Shown here: in pieces, positions 1 to 9,345 of the stretch
Layout of the letters: every line of letters begins with the position of its first letter
Position numbering within the stretch: the stretch's first letter is position 1
Assembly (NCBI GenBank): GCA_021785515.1
Contig: JAJYEX010000003.1
Location: 286,953-350,952, forward strand
Direction of reading: 5' to 3'
DNA length: 64,000 nucleotides
Source of the DNA: Pseudomonadota bacterium
Lineage (GTDB): Bacteria; Pseudomonadota; Gammaproteobacteria; Acidiferrobacterales; UBA6901
The notes under the pieces: generated by a model
Database searches by the model: none
Seen by the model: only the letters and a program-made list of their open reading frames with translations
What the model was told of the DNA's origin: nothing
Translations under genes and position numbers: made by a program

Positions 1-366
1 GATCTGCCGCGGTGGCTGCGGCGGACGATCGGAACCAACCTGGTGGTATTCGTCGCGGCGGAGGCGGGGCTGCTGCTGGCCAGCGTCCACCAGGCCATGG
101 CCGCGTCGCCGCCGGCCGTGACGGCCGGCGCATCGACGACGATCGGGGTCGGTTACGGTCTGGCGTTGATCGGCGCCGGTCTGCCGACGGTGGCGGCCAC
201 GATTGCCGCAGCCCTTGCAGTTGCGCCCGTGGGGTCGGCTGCACTGGCAGTCATCGCCGAGAAGCCGGAGGCGTTCGGCCGCAGTCTGGTGTATCTCGGA
301 CTGGCCGAGGGTATCGCGATTTACGGCCTGGTGGTCACCATCCTCATGCTTGGCAAGTTCGGCTGA
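1..366 (+). CDS. ntpK: V-type ATPase subunit K (proteolipid), 5' end outside window
   Basis: Membrane rotor (c-ring) subunit of a V/A-type ATPase, which carries the protons or sodium ions during ATP hydrolysis or synthesis. The frame is open from the first base, so the start may lie upstream; a GTG at 43 is a possible internal start. Three hydrophobic stretches are visible. The last contains GLAEGIAIYGL, where the Glu is the expected ion-carrying carboxylate of the c-type hairpin, and the preceding segment is Gly/Ala rich (GYGLALIGAG). It ends 11 bases before the F subunit and leads the K-F-E-A-B-D order. Ion specificity cannot be read with confidence. Confidence 0.85.
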   Translation, partial: DLPRWLRRTIGTNLVVFVAAEAGLLLASVHQAMAASPPAVTAGASTTIGVGYGLALIGAGLPTVAATIAAALAVAPVGSAALAVIAEKPEAFGRSLVYLGLAEGIAIYGLVVTILMLGKFG

Positions 367-377
367 GGAGGACGGTA

Positions 378-728
378 ATGAACACGAAAGATGTCAAAAC
401 CATGCGTACGCGGGTTATTGCTCTTGGCAGTGCCGCCCTGATGGACGGATTTGCCACGATCGGCATCGAAACCATTCGTGATGCCAGCCCCGGGTCCCTG
501 GACAATCTGTTAGCGCGGCTGAGCGCGGACGATCAGCGGGCCGTGGTGTTTATCGAAAGCGATCTTGCCCGCAGCGCCAGTCCCTGGCTGCAGCGCCTGC
601 GGGCAAGAGGTGGACGCGTGATCATTGTGGAGATTCCGGCGCTGAATGCGCCGGATGACTACCAGCCGGTGATCGAGACCATGGTGCGCGGCATGCCTGA
701 GGTGCACAAAGGCCCGTATCCGCGATGA
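378..728 (+). CDS. ntpF: V-type ATPase subunit F
   Basis: Predicted 116-residue central-stalk subunit that couples the A/B catalytic head to the c-ring. The size and the Rossmann-like alternation (RVIALGSAALMDGFATIGIE, then AVVFIESD, then RVIIVEIP) match the small ATP-synt_F family. ATG 378 follows a GAGGAGG ribosome site; a second ATG at 399 is possible. The stop overlaps the start of the E subunit by 4 bases (ATGA), so translation is probably coupled. The assignment leans on operon position as well as on the sequence pattern, because F subunits diverge strongly. Confidence 0.8.
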   Translation: MNTKDVKTMRTRVIALGSAALMDGFATIGIETIRDASPGSLDNLLARLSADDQRAVVFIESDLARSASPWLQRLRARGGRVIIVEIPALNAPDDYQPVIETMVRGMPEVHKGPYPR

Positions 729-1372
729 ACGTGTCCTCCCAGGCTGTGGATCTGGAATCCGCCCTGATTGAGCGTGCCAAGGCGCAGTCGGAGAAGTGCC
801 TGTCCGATGCCCGCCGCACACGCGACGAACTTCTTGCCGCCGCCAATGAACGGCTGCGGTTGCGCGAGGAGCGCGAGACGCACGTCATCAGGGCGTTTTC
901 CGAACGCCGCTACAGGCAGCGTGTTCAGGCCGGCGAGATCAAATTGCGCCGGGAACTGGAATGGCAGCGCTGGCGCCTGATCGACGATACGATCGCCCGC
1001 CTGTCTGCGCGGCTGGCGGCGCTGGTCCAGAACGAAGGCGCGTATCTTCCGCTGCTGACGGGGTTTCTGGCGAAGGCGGCGGCCGAAATCGGCGACGGCG
1101 AGCTCGTCGCCGATTTGAATGAGCAGGATCACCGACGTCTGGTCCCGAAATGGGAGGCATTTTGCCGCGACGCCGGGGTCGGCGGCCGGGTCCGGCTTGC
1201 TCCGCAGCCGCTGTCCAGCAGCGGTGGAGTCCGGGTGCGAGATCTCGCCAATACCGTAAGCGTCGATTTCACGATCGAGGCGCGGTTGGCGCGCATGCAG
1301 GAGCCGCTGCGGCTGGTGATTGCGGCCCGGTTGTTTCCGGAATCGGAACTTGCCAGAGAGGGTGCAGGGTGA
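725..1372 (+). CDS. ntpE: V-type ATPase subunit E
   Basis: Predicted 215-residue peripheral-stalk subunit that holds the catalytic head against the membrane part. The N-terminal ~100 residues are highly charged and helical, rich in Arg, Glu and Ala (for example RLREERETHVIRAFSERRYR), as expected for the long coiled coil. The C-terminal half has the mixed alpha/beta character of the family's head-binding domain, with a typical SSGGVRVRD segment. It overlaps F upstream (ATGA) and A downstream (GTGA), so the operon is tightly packed. No separate G subunit is recognisable in the window. Confidence 0.8.
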   Translation: MNVSSQAVDLESALIERAKAQSEKCLSDARRTRDELLAAANERLRLREERETHVIRAFSERRYRQRVQAGEIKLRRELEWQRWRLIDDTIARLSARLAALVQNEGAYLPLLTGFLAKAAAEIGDGELVADLNEQDHRRLVPKWEAFCRDAGVGGRVRLAPQPLSSSGGVRVRDLANTVSVDFTIEARLARMQEPLRLVIAARLFPESELAREGAG

Positions 1373-3162
1373 GCGCCGCGCCCGGACGGATTGTGGAGGT
1401 CAATGGACCGATCGTCACGGTGCATCTGCCGCAGGCCGCGCTGGGCGAGCAGGTGTGGGTCGGCAATCTGGCTCTGGTCGGAGAGGTCATCGGACGCGAT
1501 GGTGAGCGGGCCATCGTGCAGATCTATGAATCGACCGAATCGCTCGCACCGGGACAGTCTGCTGCGCCGCTCGGTCATCCGCTCGCCGCGGAGCTCGGCC
1601 CGGGACTGCTCGGCAACATCTTCGACGGCCTTCAGCGTCCGCTGACCGAGATTATGGCGCAGAGCGGCGATCGTGTCGCGCGCGGCCTCGCCATCGCGCC
1701 GCTGGATCGCGGGCGCCGCTGGAATTTTACCCCGACCCCCGGCCTGCAGCTTGGTGGTGCCATTGCTGGCGGGGCGGTTATCGGCACCGTTGCCGAGACC
1801 GAGACCGTCATGCACCGCATTTTGGTCCCGCCGGACACTGGCGGCGAACTCGTGGAGCTGGCACCGGCCGGCGATTACGATGTCGAACAGGTCATCGCGC
1901 AGGTGCGCGGCCACGACGGCATCACGCGACCGCTTCGCCTTTATCATCGCTGGCCCGTACGCCGGGCGCGTCCCTGTGCCGGCCGCGACCGGGCGGCGGT
2001 GCCGCTGGTCACCGGGCAGCGCGTGCTCGACACGTTTTTTCCGTTGCTGAAAGGGGGTCGGGCGGCGGTGCCGGGCCCGTTCGGCGCCGGCAAGACCATG
2101 GTGCAACAGCAGATCGCCCGCTGGGCGGATGCGGGAATCATGATCTATCTCGGCTGCGGAGAGCGGGGCAACGAGCTTGTGGAAATTCTCGAGACCTTTC
2201 CGCGACTGACCGATCCCCATACCGGCCGGTCGCTGATGGATCGAACACTGCTGGTGGCCAACACATCCAATATGCCGGTGGTGGCGCGCGAAGCGTCGAT
2301 TTACATGGGTGTGACGCTTGCCGAGTACTATCGCGACCAGGGTTACGACGTTGTGGTGGTGGCCGATTCGATTAGCCGTTGGGCCGAGGCGCTGCGCGAG
2401 GTTGCCGGGCGCCTGGAACAGATTCCGGCAGAGGAGGGCCATCCGGCCTATCTGGCGTCGCGCCTGTCGGCATTCTACGAGCGTGCCGGCCAGGTACGGA
2501 CCCTGTGCGGACTGCCAGGATCGGTTTCACTCATCGGGGCTGTTTCGCCACCCGGCGGGGACTTCTCAGAGCCTGTCACCAGCCATACCAAGGACATGGT
2601 CCAGGTGTTCTGGGCGCTGTCGAAGGAGCTGGCCGATGCGCGCCACTACCCGGCGGTGGACTGGACCGAGAGCTACTCCGGATATGTTGAGGCCGCCGCC
2701 GGGTGGTGGGCGGACCGCGTCGATTCGCGCTGGAACACACAGCGTGCGGAGGCTCTGAGTTTGTTGCAGAAGTCCGATGAACTTGCCCGTATCGTCAATC
2801 TGGTCGGCCCGGAGGCGCTTTCGGCCGCCCAGCGCTGGGTGCTGGAGGGTGCGGCCCTTATTAAGGAGGGCCTGCTGCAGCAGAGTGCCTTGGACGAGGT
2901 GGACAGTTTCTGCTCTCCGCAGAGGCAGTTTGCGCTGCTTGATCTCATGCTTGGCATCTACCGCCACGGCCAGGAACTGGTCGACGCCGGGGTACCGGTT
3001 CAGCGGTTGCTGCAGTTACCCGTGCTGACCCGGGCCAAGCGGGCTAAAACGGCTTATTCCAACTCCCAGCTGGAAGCGCTGGGCGCGTTTGCGACGGAAG
3101 CGGGTGAAGCGTTCCGGCTGCTGGGACAGGAGTACAGCGGATCCGAGCGGGTGGCACCATGA
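1369..3162 (+). CDS. ntpA: V-type ATPase catalytic subunit A
   Basis: Catalytic, ATP-binding subunit of the V/A-ATPase head, 597 residues, close to the family's usual length. The N-terminal beta-barrel starts GRIVEVNGPIVTV. A long non-homologous insert precedes the Walker A motif GPFGAGKTM, which is the V-type form of the P-loop. It is followed by the GCGERGNEL loop that contains the catalytic glutamate, and the Walker B region VVVVADSISRWAEALREV. The start is a GTG overlapping the E stop, and the stop overlaps the ATG of subunit B. F-type alpha/beta are excluded by the large insert and the P-loop form. Confidence 0.96.
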   Translation: MSAAPGRIVEVNGPIVTVHLPQAALGEQVWVGNLALVGEVIGRDGERAIVQIYESTESLAPGQSAAPLGHPLAAELGPGLLGNIFDGLQRPLTEIMAQSGDRVARGLAIAPLDRGRRWNFTPTPGLQLGGAIAGGAVIGTVAETETVMHRILVPPDTGGELVELAPAGDYDVEQVIAQVRGHDGITRPLRLYHRWPVRRARPCAGRDRAAVPLVTGQRVLDTFFPLLKGGRAAVPGPFGAGKTMVQQQIARWADAGIMIYLGCGERGNELVEILETFPRLTDPHTGRSLMDRTLLVANTSNMPVVAREASIYMGVTLAEYYRDQGYDVVVVADSISRWAEALREVAGRLEQIPAEEGHPAYLASRLSAFYERAGQVRTLCGLPGSVSLIGAVSPPGGDFSEPVTSHTKDMVQVFWALSKELADARHYPAVDWTESYSGYVEAAAGWWADRVDSRWNTQRAEALSLLQKSDELARIVNLVGPEALSAAQRWVLEGAALIKEGLLQQSALDEVDSFCSPQRQFALLDLMLGIYRHGQELVDAGVPVQRLLQLPVLTRAKRAKTAYSNSQLEALGAFATEAGEAFRLLGQEYSGSERVAP

Positions 3163-4553
3163 GCGCGAAGGAATACCGGCTGACCTCGGCGCTGCGGGGC
3201 GGCCTGATGTTTGTGCGGGGGGTGCCCGGGATCGGTCTGGGGGACCGGGTGTCGGTGCGGGATCCCGCCGGACACCGGCGCGACGGCCAGGTTATCAGAA
3301 CCTCCGAAGAGATGGTTCTGGTGCAGGTGTTTGAGGGCACTGACGGGCTGGATCTTGAACAGACCTGGATCCGGTTTCTCGACCAGCCGTTCGAGGTGGC
3401 ACTGTCGCGTGAGATGTTGGGGCGCGTGTTCAACGCAGTCGGCGAGCCGCTCGACGACCGCCCACCCGTGGTGTCGACTCTCCGGCGCAACGTCAATGGT
3501 AATCCCATGAATCCGGCTGCCCGCACCCGCCCGCGTGAATTCATACAGACCGGCATTTCCGCAATCGACGGACTGTATTCCCTGGTGCGCGGGCAGAAGC
3601 TGCCGATATTTTCCGGGCCCGGGTTGCCGCACAACCGTCTGGCTGCGCAGATTGTCCGGCAGGCCCGGATCATTGGCGCCCCCGGGACCTTTGTCGTGGT
3701 GTTTGCCGCCATGGGCCTGTCTTATGCTGATGCCAGCTTTTTCCAGGACGATTTCGAGCGCGACGGCGTGCTCGGCAATGTGGTGATGTATCTTAATCTG
3801 GCAAGCGATCCGGCGATCGAGCGGCTGATTCTGCCGCGCACTGCGCTCACGGCGGCCGAGTATCTCGCCTACGATCTCGGCATGCACGTCATGGTGATAC
3901 TTACGGACGTAACCAGTTATGCCGAGGCGTTGCGGGAGGTGGCGATGGCCCGCGGCGATGTGCCGGCGCGCAAGGGTTACCCCGGCTACCTCTATTCTGA
4001 CCTGGCCGAGATTTTCGAGCGTGCAGGGCGCATCCGCGGCCGTGCCGGCTCTATCACATTGATGCCGGTACTCAGCATGCCGAGTGATGACATTACCCAT
4101 CCGATACCGGATCTCACCGGGTACATAACCGAGGGGCAGATCGTGCTGTCACGCGAACTGTACAACCAGGGAATCTATCCCCCGGTGGACATTTTGCCAT
4201 CGCTGTCGCGGCTGATGAAGGATGGCATCGGTGCCGGTTTGACCCGCGAAGACCATTCGCGGGTAGCCAGCCAGCTGTATGCGTCGTATGCCCGCGCAGT
4301 GGAAGTGCGCAATCTGGCATCGATCATCGGGACGGACGACCTGCCCGATACTGATCGCCGCTATCTCGACTTTGCGGGATCAATGGAAACGCGTTTTGTA
4401 ACCCAGGGAGAGAACGAGGAACGCTCCATTGAGGATACGCTCGAGGTAGCGTGGCAGCTTCTGTCCTTGTTGCCGCCAGAGGAACTCACGCGGGTGCGCG
4501 AATCCGATCTCGCGGCCCATCATGTCCGCACGCAGACGGTGTTGTCACCATGA
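3159..4553 (+). CDS. ntpB: V-type ATPase non-catalytic subunit B
   Basis: Regulatory partner of subunit A in the A3B3 hexamer, 464 residues. Instead of a functional P-loop it carries IFSGPGLPHNRLAAQI, the degenerate nucleotide-binding loop typical of B subunits. Conserved B-family blocks include EFIQTGISAIDG, VVVFAAMGL and GYLYSDLAEIFERAGRI. The ATG overlaps the A stop by four bases and the gene's own stop overlaps the start of D. Length and motifs are normal for the family. Confidence 0.96.
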   Translation: MSAKEYRLTSALRGGLMFVRGVPGIGLGDRVSVRDPAGHRRDGQVIRTSEEMVLVQVFEGTDGLDLEQTWIRFLDQPFEVALSREMLGRVFNAVGEPLDDRPPVVSTLRRNVNGNPMNPAARTRPREFIQTGISAIDGLYSLVRGQKLPIFSGPGLPHNRLAAQIVRQARIIGAPGTFVVVFAAMGLSYADASFFQDDFERDGVLGNVVMYLNLASDPAIERLILPRTALTAAEYLAYDLGMHVMVILTDVTSYAEALREVAMARGDVPARKGYPGYLYSDLAEIFERAGRIRGRAGSITLMPVLSMPSDDITHPIPDLTGYITEGQIVLSRELYNQGIYPPVDILPSLSRLMKDGIGAGLTREDHSRVASQLYASYARAVEVRNLASIIGTDDLPDTDRRYLDFAGSMETRFVTQGENEERSIEDTLEVAWQLLSLLPPEELTRVRESDLAAHHVRTQTVLSP

Positions 4554-5173
4554 TCACGCGTTTGAAAACGCCGCCGACGAAAAGCGCGCTGCTCGGCCTG
4601 AGGCGCCAGATTCGCTTTTTGCAGCAGGGCCATTCCATGCTCGAGCGCAAGCGGGACCTGCTGAACAGGCTGGTGCGCGAGCAGCTCGAGCACTATCGCC
4701 AGCTGCGTTCACAGGCGCGCGCGGTGCTGGTGGAAGCCTACCGCTGGCTTGCGGTCGCGCAGATGCGCATGGGCAGCGACGTGATCCGGCAGGCGGCGCT
4801 CGGCGCCGGTCCGGCCCTGCGCGTCGAGATCTTTCCCAGATCGAGTGTCGGCATCGAGTATCCGGCGGCGCGGGCCGAGGAGATCGCGCTGCAGCCTGTG
4901 GGGCTTATGGGAACCGATGCGAGCTTTGACCGGGCCCGCAGCGGGCTGGCAAGGACTGCGGTCTTGCTCGTGCGACTGGGAGAGGCGGAGACGGCGCTGT
5001 GGCGGATGCTGGTCGAGCAGCGCCGCACGCAGCGGCGGGTGAATGCGCTGCGGTACAACATCATACCGCGCTATCGCGCCTCAATCCGGTTTATCGAGTC
5101 GATCCTGGAAGAGGATGAGCGCATGACGCTTTTCCAGATAAGGCGTCTGCGTGAGTCCGGGCGCCGGGCCTGA
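4550..5173 (+). CDS. ntpD: V-type ATPase central stalk subunit D
   Basis: Rotor shaft subunit of 207 residues. It shows the family's two long helices: an N-terminal one (KSALLGLRRQIRFLQQG, then HSMLERKRDLLNRLV) and a C-terminal one ending RRVNALRYNIIPRYRASIRF, the most conserved piece of the D family. ATG 4550 overlaps the B stop. It is the last V-ATPase gene before a ~106-base gap to the hydrogenase genes on the same strand; no strong hairpin terminator is seen in that gap, so read-through is possible. Confidence 0.93.
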   Translation: MITRLKTPPTKSALLGLRRQIRFLQQGHSMLERKRDLLNRLVREQLEHYRQLRSQARAVLVEAYRWLAVAQMRMGSDVIRQAALGAGPALRVEIFPRSSVGIEYPAARAEEIALQPVGLMGTDASFDRARSGLARTAVLLVRLGEAETALWRMLVEQRRTQRRVNALRYNIIPRYRASIRFIESILEEDERMTLFQIRRLRESGRRA

Positions 5174-5279
5174 ATGGGCCGATTTGCCCATGCTCGGGCG
5201 GGCACTGCGGCGGCGGACGGCTTAGTGGACGCGATGGCGCGAGCTTGTGCGGCGACTGCGCGATCCGGAGGAGGCTTTC

Positions 5280-6386
5280 ATGGAAAACGGATTTCTGTGC
5301 CGTGACCGGTTCCAGGATCTTTTGGAGGCACTGCGCTCGCTCGGCTATCAGTGTATCGGCCCGCAGGTGCGCGATGGCGCCATCCTGTTCGTTGCGCTGG
5401 TCGCGGCCGAAGAGCTTCCGCGGGGTGTACGCGATATTCAGGCGCCCGGGTCTTACCGGCTGGAGCGCACGGCGGGTCCGCGGTTTTTCGGGTGGGCCAA
5501 TGGCCCCCAGGCACTCAAGCCTCTGGTGTTCGCCCCCCGCGAAGTGCTGTGGCGCGCCGAGCGTGCGGAGGATGCGACGATCCGATTCATCCCCGAATTG
5601 CCGCCGCCGCTGCGCCTTGCCGTCATCGGTGTGCGTGCCTGCGATCTGGCGGCCCTGGATCTTCAGGACCGGCATTTCCTTGGACCTCCTGCGGAGGATG
5701 CCAGCTATGCTGCGCGCCGCGCGTCACTCTTTCTGGTGGCGGTACACTGCAGTGATCCTTCGGACAGCTGTTTTTGCGCGTCCACCGGGGATGGGCCGCG
5801 GGCGTCGACCGGATTTGATCTCGCCCTGACTGAGCTTGATGACGGATTCATCGTCGAATCCGGCAGCGGGCGCGGGGCGCAGCTTGCAGCGAGCCTCGCT
5901 CTCGATGCCGTGACCGGTGACATGCGGTCCGAGGCCGCGGCCCAGGCCGAGGCGGCGCGCGCCCGCCAGAGGCGCCGGCTGCCGTCGCGCGACCTGCGCG
6001 CGGCGCTGTTTGCCCGGCTCGAGCATCCGCGCTGGGCCCTGGTGGCGGAACGCTGTCTCGCATGCGGAAACTGTAGCTCGGTGTGTCCGACCTGTTTTTG
6101 CCATGCCGGCGTCGAAACCCCCGAACTCGACGGAGCCGCGAGTGTGCATGCCCGGGTATGGGATTCCTGTTTCACCCAGAGCCACAGCTACATCCACGGC
6201 ATAACCGTACGCAGCGATACCCGCGCGCGCTACCGGCAGTGGTTCACCCACAAGCTCGGGAGCTGGCATGAGCAATACGGCCGCAGCGGCTGCGTGGGCT
6301 GCGGCCGCTGCATCAGCTGGTGTCCGGTCGGAATCGATATCACCGAGGAGGCCGCCGCGATATGCACCGGAACCGGACATGACTGA
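5280..6386 (+). CDS. NiFe hydrogenase (group 3b type), iron-sulfur beta subunit
   Basis: Electron-transfer subunit of a soluble NAD(P)-linked NiFe hydrogenase (sulfhydrogenase/HydB type), 368 residues. Near the C-terminus are two ferredoxin-like 4Fe-4S clusters: [16 protein letters not shown] and, about 80 residues later, [16 protein letters not shown]. The N-terminal part contains the [14 protein letters not shown] block typical of HydB-like proteins. ATG 5280 is preceded by GGAGGAGG; a GTG at 5247 would add 11 residues but lacks such a site. The stop overlaps the gamma-subunit start by 8 bases. Gene order beta-gamma-delta-alpha supports the assignment. Confidence 0.92.
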   Translation: MENGFLCRDRFQDLLEALRSLGYQCIGPQVRDGAILFVALVAAEELPRGVRDIQAPGSYRLERTAGPRFFGWANGPQALKPLVFAPREVLWRAERAEDATIRFIPELPPPLRLAVIGVRACDLAALDLQDRHFLGPPAEDASYAARRASLFLVAVHCSDPSDSCFCASTGDGPRASTGFDLALTELDDGFIVESGSGRGAQLAASLALDAVTGDMRSEAAAQAEAARARQRRRLPSRDLRAALFARLEHPRWALVAERCLACGNCSSVCPTCFCHAGVETPELDGAASVHARVWDSCFTQSHSYIHGITVRSDTRARYRQWFTHKLGSWHEQYGRSGCVGCGRCISWCPVGIDITEEAAAICTGTGHD

Positions 6387-7212
6387 CCTGATGGTGCCGC
6401 ACGAAGCGGAGGTCGTCGAACGCATCAGCGAGTCTGCGACCATATTTACCCTGCGGTTGCGTTTCCGTGACGGGTCGCGGCATGCACGCTACCGCTTTGT
6501 GCCCGGACAGTTCAACATGCTCTATCTCTACGGGGTCGGAGAGGTTCCGATCTCGGTCGTGTCCGACCCCCAGGACGATGCGCTATTCGACCACACCATA
6601 CGGGCGATCGGGCGCGTGACTCGTGGTCTGTCACGGTTGCAGCCGGGTGACCGGCTCGGCATCCGCGGGCCGTTCGGATGCGGCTGGCCTCTGGAGCAGG
6701 CGCAAGGGCACGATGTGATGATCGTTACCGGAGGGCTCGGCTGTGCTCCGGCGGTATCGGTGATCAACTATGTCATGCGGCGCCGGCAGCTCTTCGGCGA
6801 GCTCGTCATCGTGCAGGGGGTCAAGCATGCGGAGGACTTGATATGGGCGCAGCGCTACCACCGCTGGAGCAGGATGGAACACACTCAGGTCATGGTGGCA
6901 GCCGACGTCGGGACCGCGCTGTGGCCATGGCATGTGGGGCCGGTGACCGAACTGTTTGCGCAGGCCCGGATCAACGCGTCCGACACGGTCGCGATGATGT
7001 GCGGACCGGAAGGGATGATGCGGGTGGCGGCAGACCACATGCGCGCGCTTGGTATCGTCGAGGGTTCCATGTGGCTCAGCATGGAACGCAGCATGCACTG
7101 TGGTGTCGGCCGCTGCGGACATTGCCAGATAGGAGGAAAGTTTGTATGCAAGGATGGACCGGTATTCAATTATACGCAGGTCAAAGATCTGCTGCCGGTG
7201 AGGGGGTTGTAG
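6379..7212 (+). CDS. NiFe hydrogenase (group 3b type), FAD/NAD(P)-binding gamma subunit
   Basis: Diaphorase subunit, 277 residues, ferredoxin-NADP reductase fold. It binds FAD near [20 protein letters not shown] and pyridine nucleotide near [15 protein letters not shown]-terminal 2Fe-2S centre is formed by [17 protein letters not shown], as in dihydroorotate dehydrogenase electron-transfer subunits. It should pass electrons between NAD(P)H and the beta subunit. ATG 6379 gives the expected family N-terminus; the open frame extends upstream but inside the beta gene. The stop TAG shares bases with a GTG that may start the delta subunit. Confidence 0.92.
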   Translation: MTDLMVPHEAEVVERISESATIFTLRLRFRDGSRHARYRFVPGQFNMLYLYGVGEVPISVVSDPQDDALFDHTIRAIGRVTRGLSRLQPGDRLGIRGPFGCGWPLEQAQGHDVMIVTGGLGCAPAVSVINYVMRRRQLFGELVIVQGVKHAEDLIWAQRYHRWSRMEHTQVMVAADVGTALWPWHVGPVTELFAQARINASDTVAMMCGPEGMMRVAADHMRALGIVEGSMWLSMERSMHCGVGRCGHCQIGGKFVCKDGPVFNYTQVKDLLPVRGL

Positions 7213-7229
7213 TGGGTGAGCCGGCCGTG

Positions 7230-8012
7230 ATGGCAAAGAAGCCGCGGGTCGCGGTGCACAAGTTCTCGTCTTGCGATGGCTGTCAACTCGCGTTCCTGAA
7301 TCTTGGGGAGGATCTGCTGCGACTGTCCTCGATGGTGGAGCTGGTGCATTTCGCTGAAGCCGGCCCGGTCGATCCGGACGCTGAAGTAGACATCGCCTTT
7401 GTCGAGGGCAGCATCAGCACCGCCGCCGCGATCGAGCGTATTCGGAGCGTGCGCAGCCGTAGCCGTTTTCTTGTGGCGATGGGCGCCTGCGCTACGGCCG
7501 GCGGGCTGCAGGCATTGCGCAACCTGGCGGATGGCGCCGCCTGGGTCGCAGACATCTATGCGGTCCCGGCAGAGCTCGACTTGCTGGCTTCGTCGACAGC
7601 CTTGGCGCAGCACGTTCGCGTCGATCTGGAGCTGTGGGGCTGCCCGGTTAGCGGACGCCGGGTGGTCGCGGCGGTGCGCGCGCTGCTCTTTGGTGTGTCC
7701 CCGGTCGAGGAGCAGGACAAGGTATGCCTGGACTGCAAGCGCTCTCAGACGGTGTGTGTCATGGTTACCCGCGGACTTCCCTGCATGGGGCCGGTCACCC
7801 GCACCGGCTGTGGAGCGCTCTGTCCAAGGTTCGGGCGTGACTGCTATTCCTGCTACGGTCCGGCGGAGAATTCCAACGTCGAGGCATTGGGCAGGCGTCT
7901 GGAGGGTGTGGGGCTGTCACGGACCGCAGCGGGCCGACGGTTTCTGTCCATCAACAGCGCTGCACCGCCGTTTACCGAAGCCGGCCGGCGCCGGGCGCAG
8001 GATCATGAGTAA
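7230..8012 (+). CDS. NiFe hydrogenase small (delta) subunit
   Basis: Small subunit carrying the iron-sulfur relay next to the NiFe site, 260 residues from ATG 7230. The proximal cluster motif appears as SSCDGCQLAFLN, GACATAGG and LWGCPVSG; further cysteines follow in CLDCKRSQTVC, GLPCMGPVTRTGCGALCP and CYSCYGPAENSN. There is no twin-arginine signal peptide, so the enzyme is cytoplasmic, as in group 3. An alternative GTG start at 7212 overlaps the gamma stop and would add six residues. The stop overlaps the start of the large subunit. Confidence 0.92.
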   Translation: MAKKPRVAVHKFSSCDGCQLAFLNLGEDLLRLSSMVELVHFAEAGPVDPDAEVDIAFVEGSISTAAAIERIRSVRSRSRFLVAMGACATAGGLQALRNLADGAAWVADIYAVPAELDLLASSTALAQHVRVDLELWGCPVSGRRVVAAVRALLFGVSPVEEQDKVCLDCKRSQTVCVMVTRGLPCMGPVTRTGCGALCPRFGRDCYSCYGPAENSNVEALGRRLEGVGLSRTAAGRRFLSINSAAPPFTEAGRRRAQDHE

Positions 8013-9303
8013 GCCGCGTAACATCACCATCAATGTTCCGGTGCTCGCGCGGGTAGAGGGTGAGGGCGCCTTGGAGATCCATAGCCGCGGGCGGGAGATA
8101 ACGGCGCTCAGTCTGCGCATATTCGAGGCGCCGCGGCTGTTTGAAAAGTTTCTTGAAGGGCGCGATTTCGGCGAGATTCCAGATCTCGTCGCACGCATCT
8201 GCGGCATCTGTCCGGTGGCCTACCAGATGACCGCGGTGCACGCATTCGAACGGCTGTTCGGGTTGGACCCGGGAGGCTGGGTGCGGGACATGCGCCGCGC
8301 GTTGTATTGCGGCGAGTGGATGCAGAGCCACGCGCTGCATATCCACCTGCTGGCAGCCCCTGACCTGCTCGGTTACGACAACGCTATTGCCATGGCGCAG
8401 GATCATCCGGAAATCGTGCGTCGCGGACTTGTGCTGCAGGCGCTTGGCAACGATCTCATCCGCCTGTTCGGTGGACGTTCGGTGCATCCGGTAGGGGTTC
8501 GTGTGGGCGGGTTTCATCATGCGCCGGATCGTTCCGATGTGGCTGAACTGCACGTGCGTCTGACGGCCGCGGTGCCCGAGGCCGAGGCGCTGTTGCGCTG
8601 GACGTTGGCGCTGAAGCTGCCAGAGACCGAGCAGCGATTCGTGAGCGTCGGCTTGCGGCATCCTGCCGAGTACCCGATGAACGAGGGCCGGCTGGCGTCG
8701 AGTACCGGTCTAGACGCGGGGGTTGCGGAGTTCGAGCGGCATTTTTCGGAGCACCAGGTGGATCATTCAACTGCGCTGTACTGCCTGTTCAGGGGCAAGC
8801 CGTACCTGGTCGGTCCGCTGGCCCGCGTCAACCTTAACCTGGAGAGGCTGCCGGCAGCCGTACGCGCGGTGCTCGATGAAAGCGGAATCGCCTGGCCGAG
8901 CCGCAATCCGTTCCATTCGATCATCGCGCGCGCCGCGGAGACCTATTACTCGGTCCTGGAGGCGGCGCGCATACTGAAGGACTACCGTGTTCCGGGGGCG
9001 CCATACGTCCCGGCGGTGGCGGTGGCGGGTGCGGCGATCGCCGCCACCGAGGCGCCGCGTGGCACATTGTGGCACCGGTACGATGTAGGGGAGGACGGGT
9101 GTATGCGACGTGCCCGCATTGTGCCCCCGACCAGCCAGAATCAAGCCCGCATCGAGGCCGATCTGCGTCAGAGTATCGAAGCGCTGGGCGTCGACAGCAG
9201 CGATGAGCTGTTGCGCCGGCACTGCGAGATGGTGATCCGTAGCTATGATCCCTGCATTTCCTGTGCGACCCATTTTCTGGATCTGCGCCGGCATCGCGCC
9301 TGA
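8005..9303 (+). CDS. NiFe hydrogenase large (alpha) catalytic subunit
   Basis: Catalytic subunit, 432 residues. Both nickel-binding pairs are present: RICGICPVAYQ near residue 70 and DPCISCATHFLDLRRHRA at the C-terminus. The His after the second Cys pair is followed by about a dozen residues that the maturation protease would remove. The short length and the CISCATH form fit group 3b (bidirectional, NADP-linked, sometimes sulfur-reducing) enzymes; the subgroup is inferred from motifs and gene order, not from a tree. The protease gene follows 42 bases downstream. No hyp maturation genes are seen in this window. Confidence 0.94.
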   Translation: MSKPRNITINVPVLARVEGEGALEIHSRGREITALSLRIFEAPRLFEKFLEGRDFGEIPDLVARICGICPVAYQMTAVHAFERLFGLDPGGWVRDMRRALYCGEWMQSHALHIHLLAAPDLLGYDNAIAMAQDHPEIVRRGLVLQALGNDLIRLFGGRSVHPVGVRVGGFHHAPDRSDVAELHVRLTAAVPEAEALLRWTLALKLPETEQRFVSVGLRHPAEYPMNEGRLASSTGLDAGVAEFERHFSEHQVDHSTALYCLFRGKPYLVGPLARVNLNLERLPAAVRAVLDESGIAWPSRNPFHSIIARAAETYYSVLEAARILKDYRVPGAPYVPAVAVAGAAIAATEAPRGTLWHRYDVGEDGCMRRARIVPPTSQNQARIEADLRQSIEALGVDSSDELLRRHCEMVIRSYDPCISCATHFLDLRRHRA

Positions 9304-9345
9304 CCGGATCCCGGGCGGCGACGCTGTTGCGCTGCGGATCCGGCC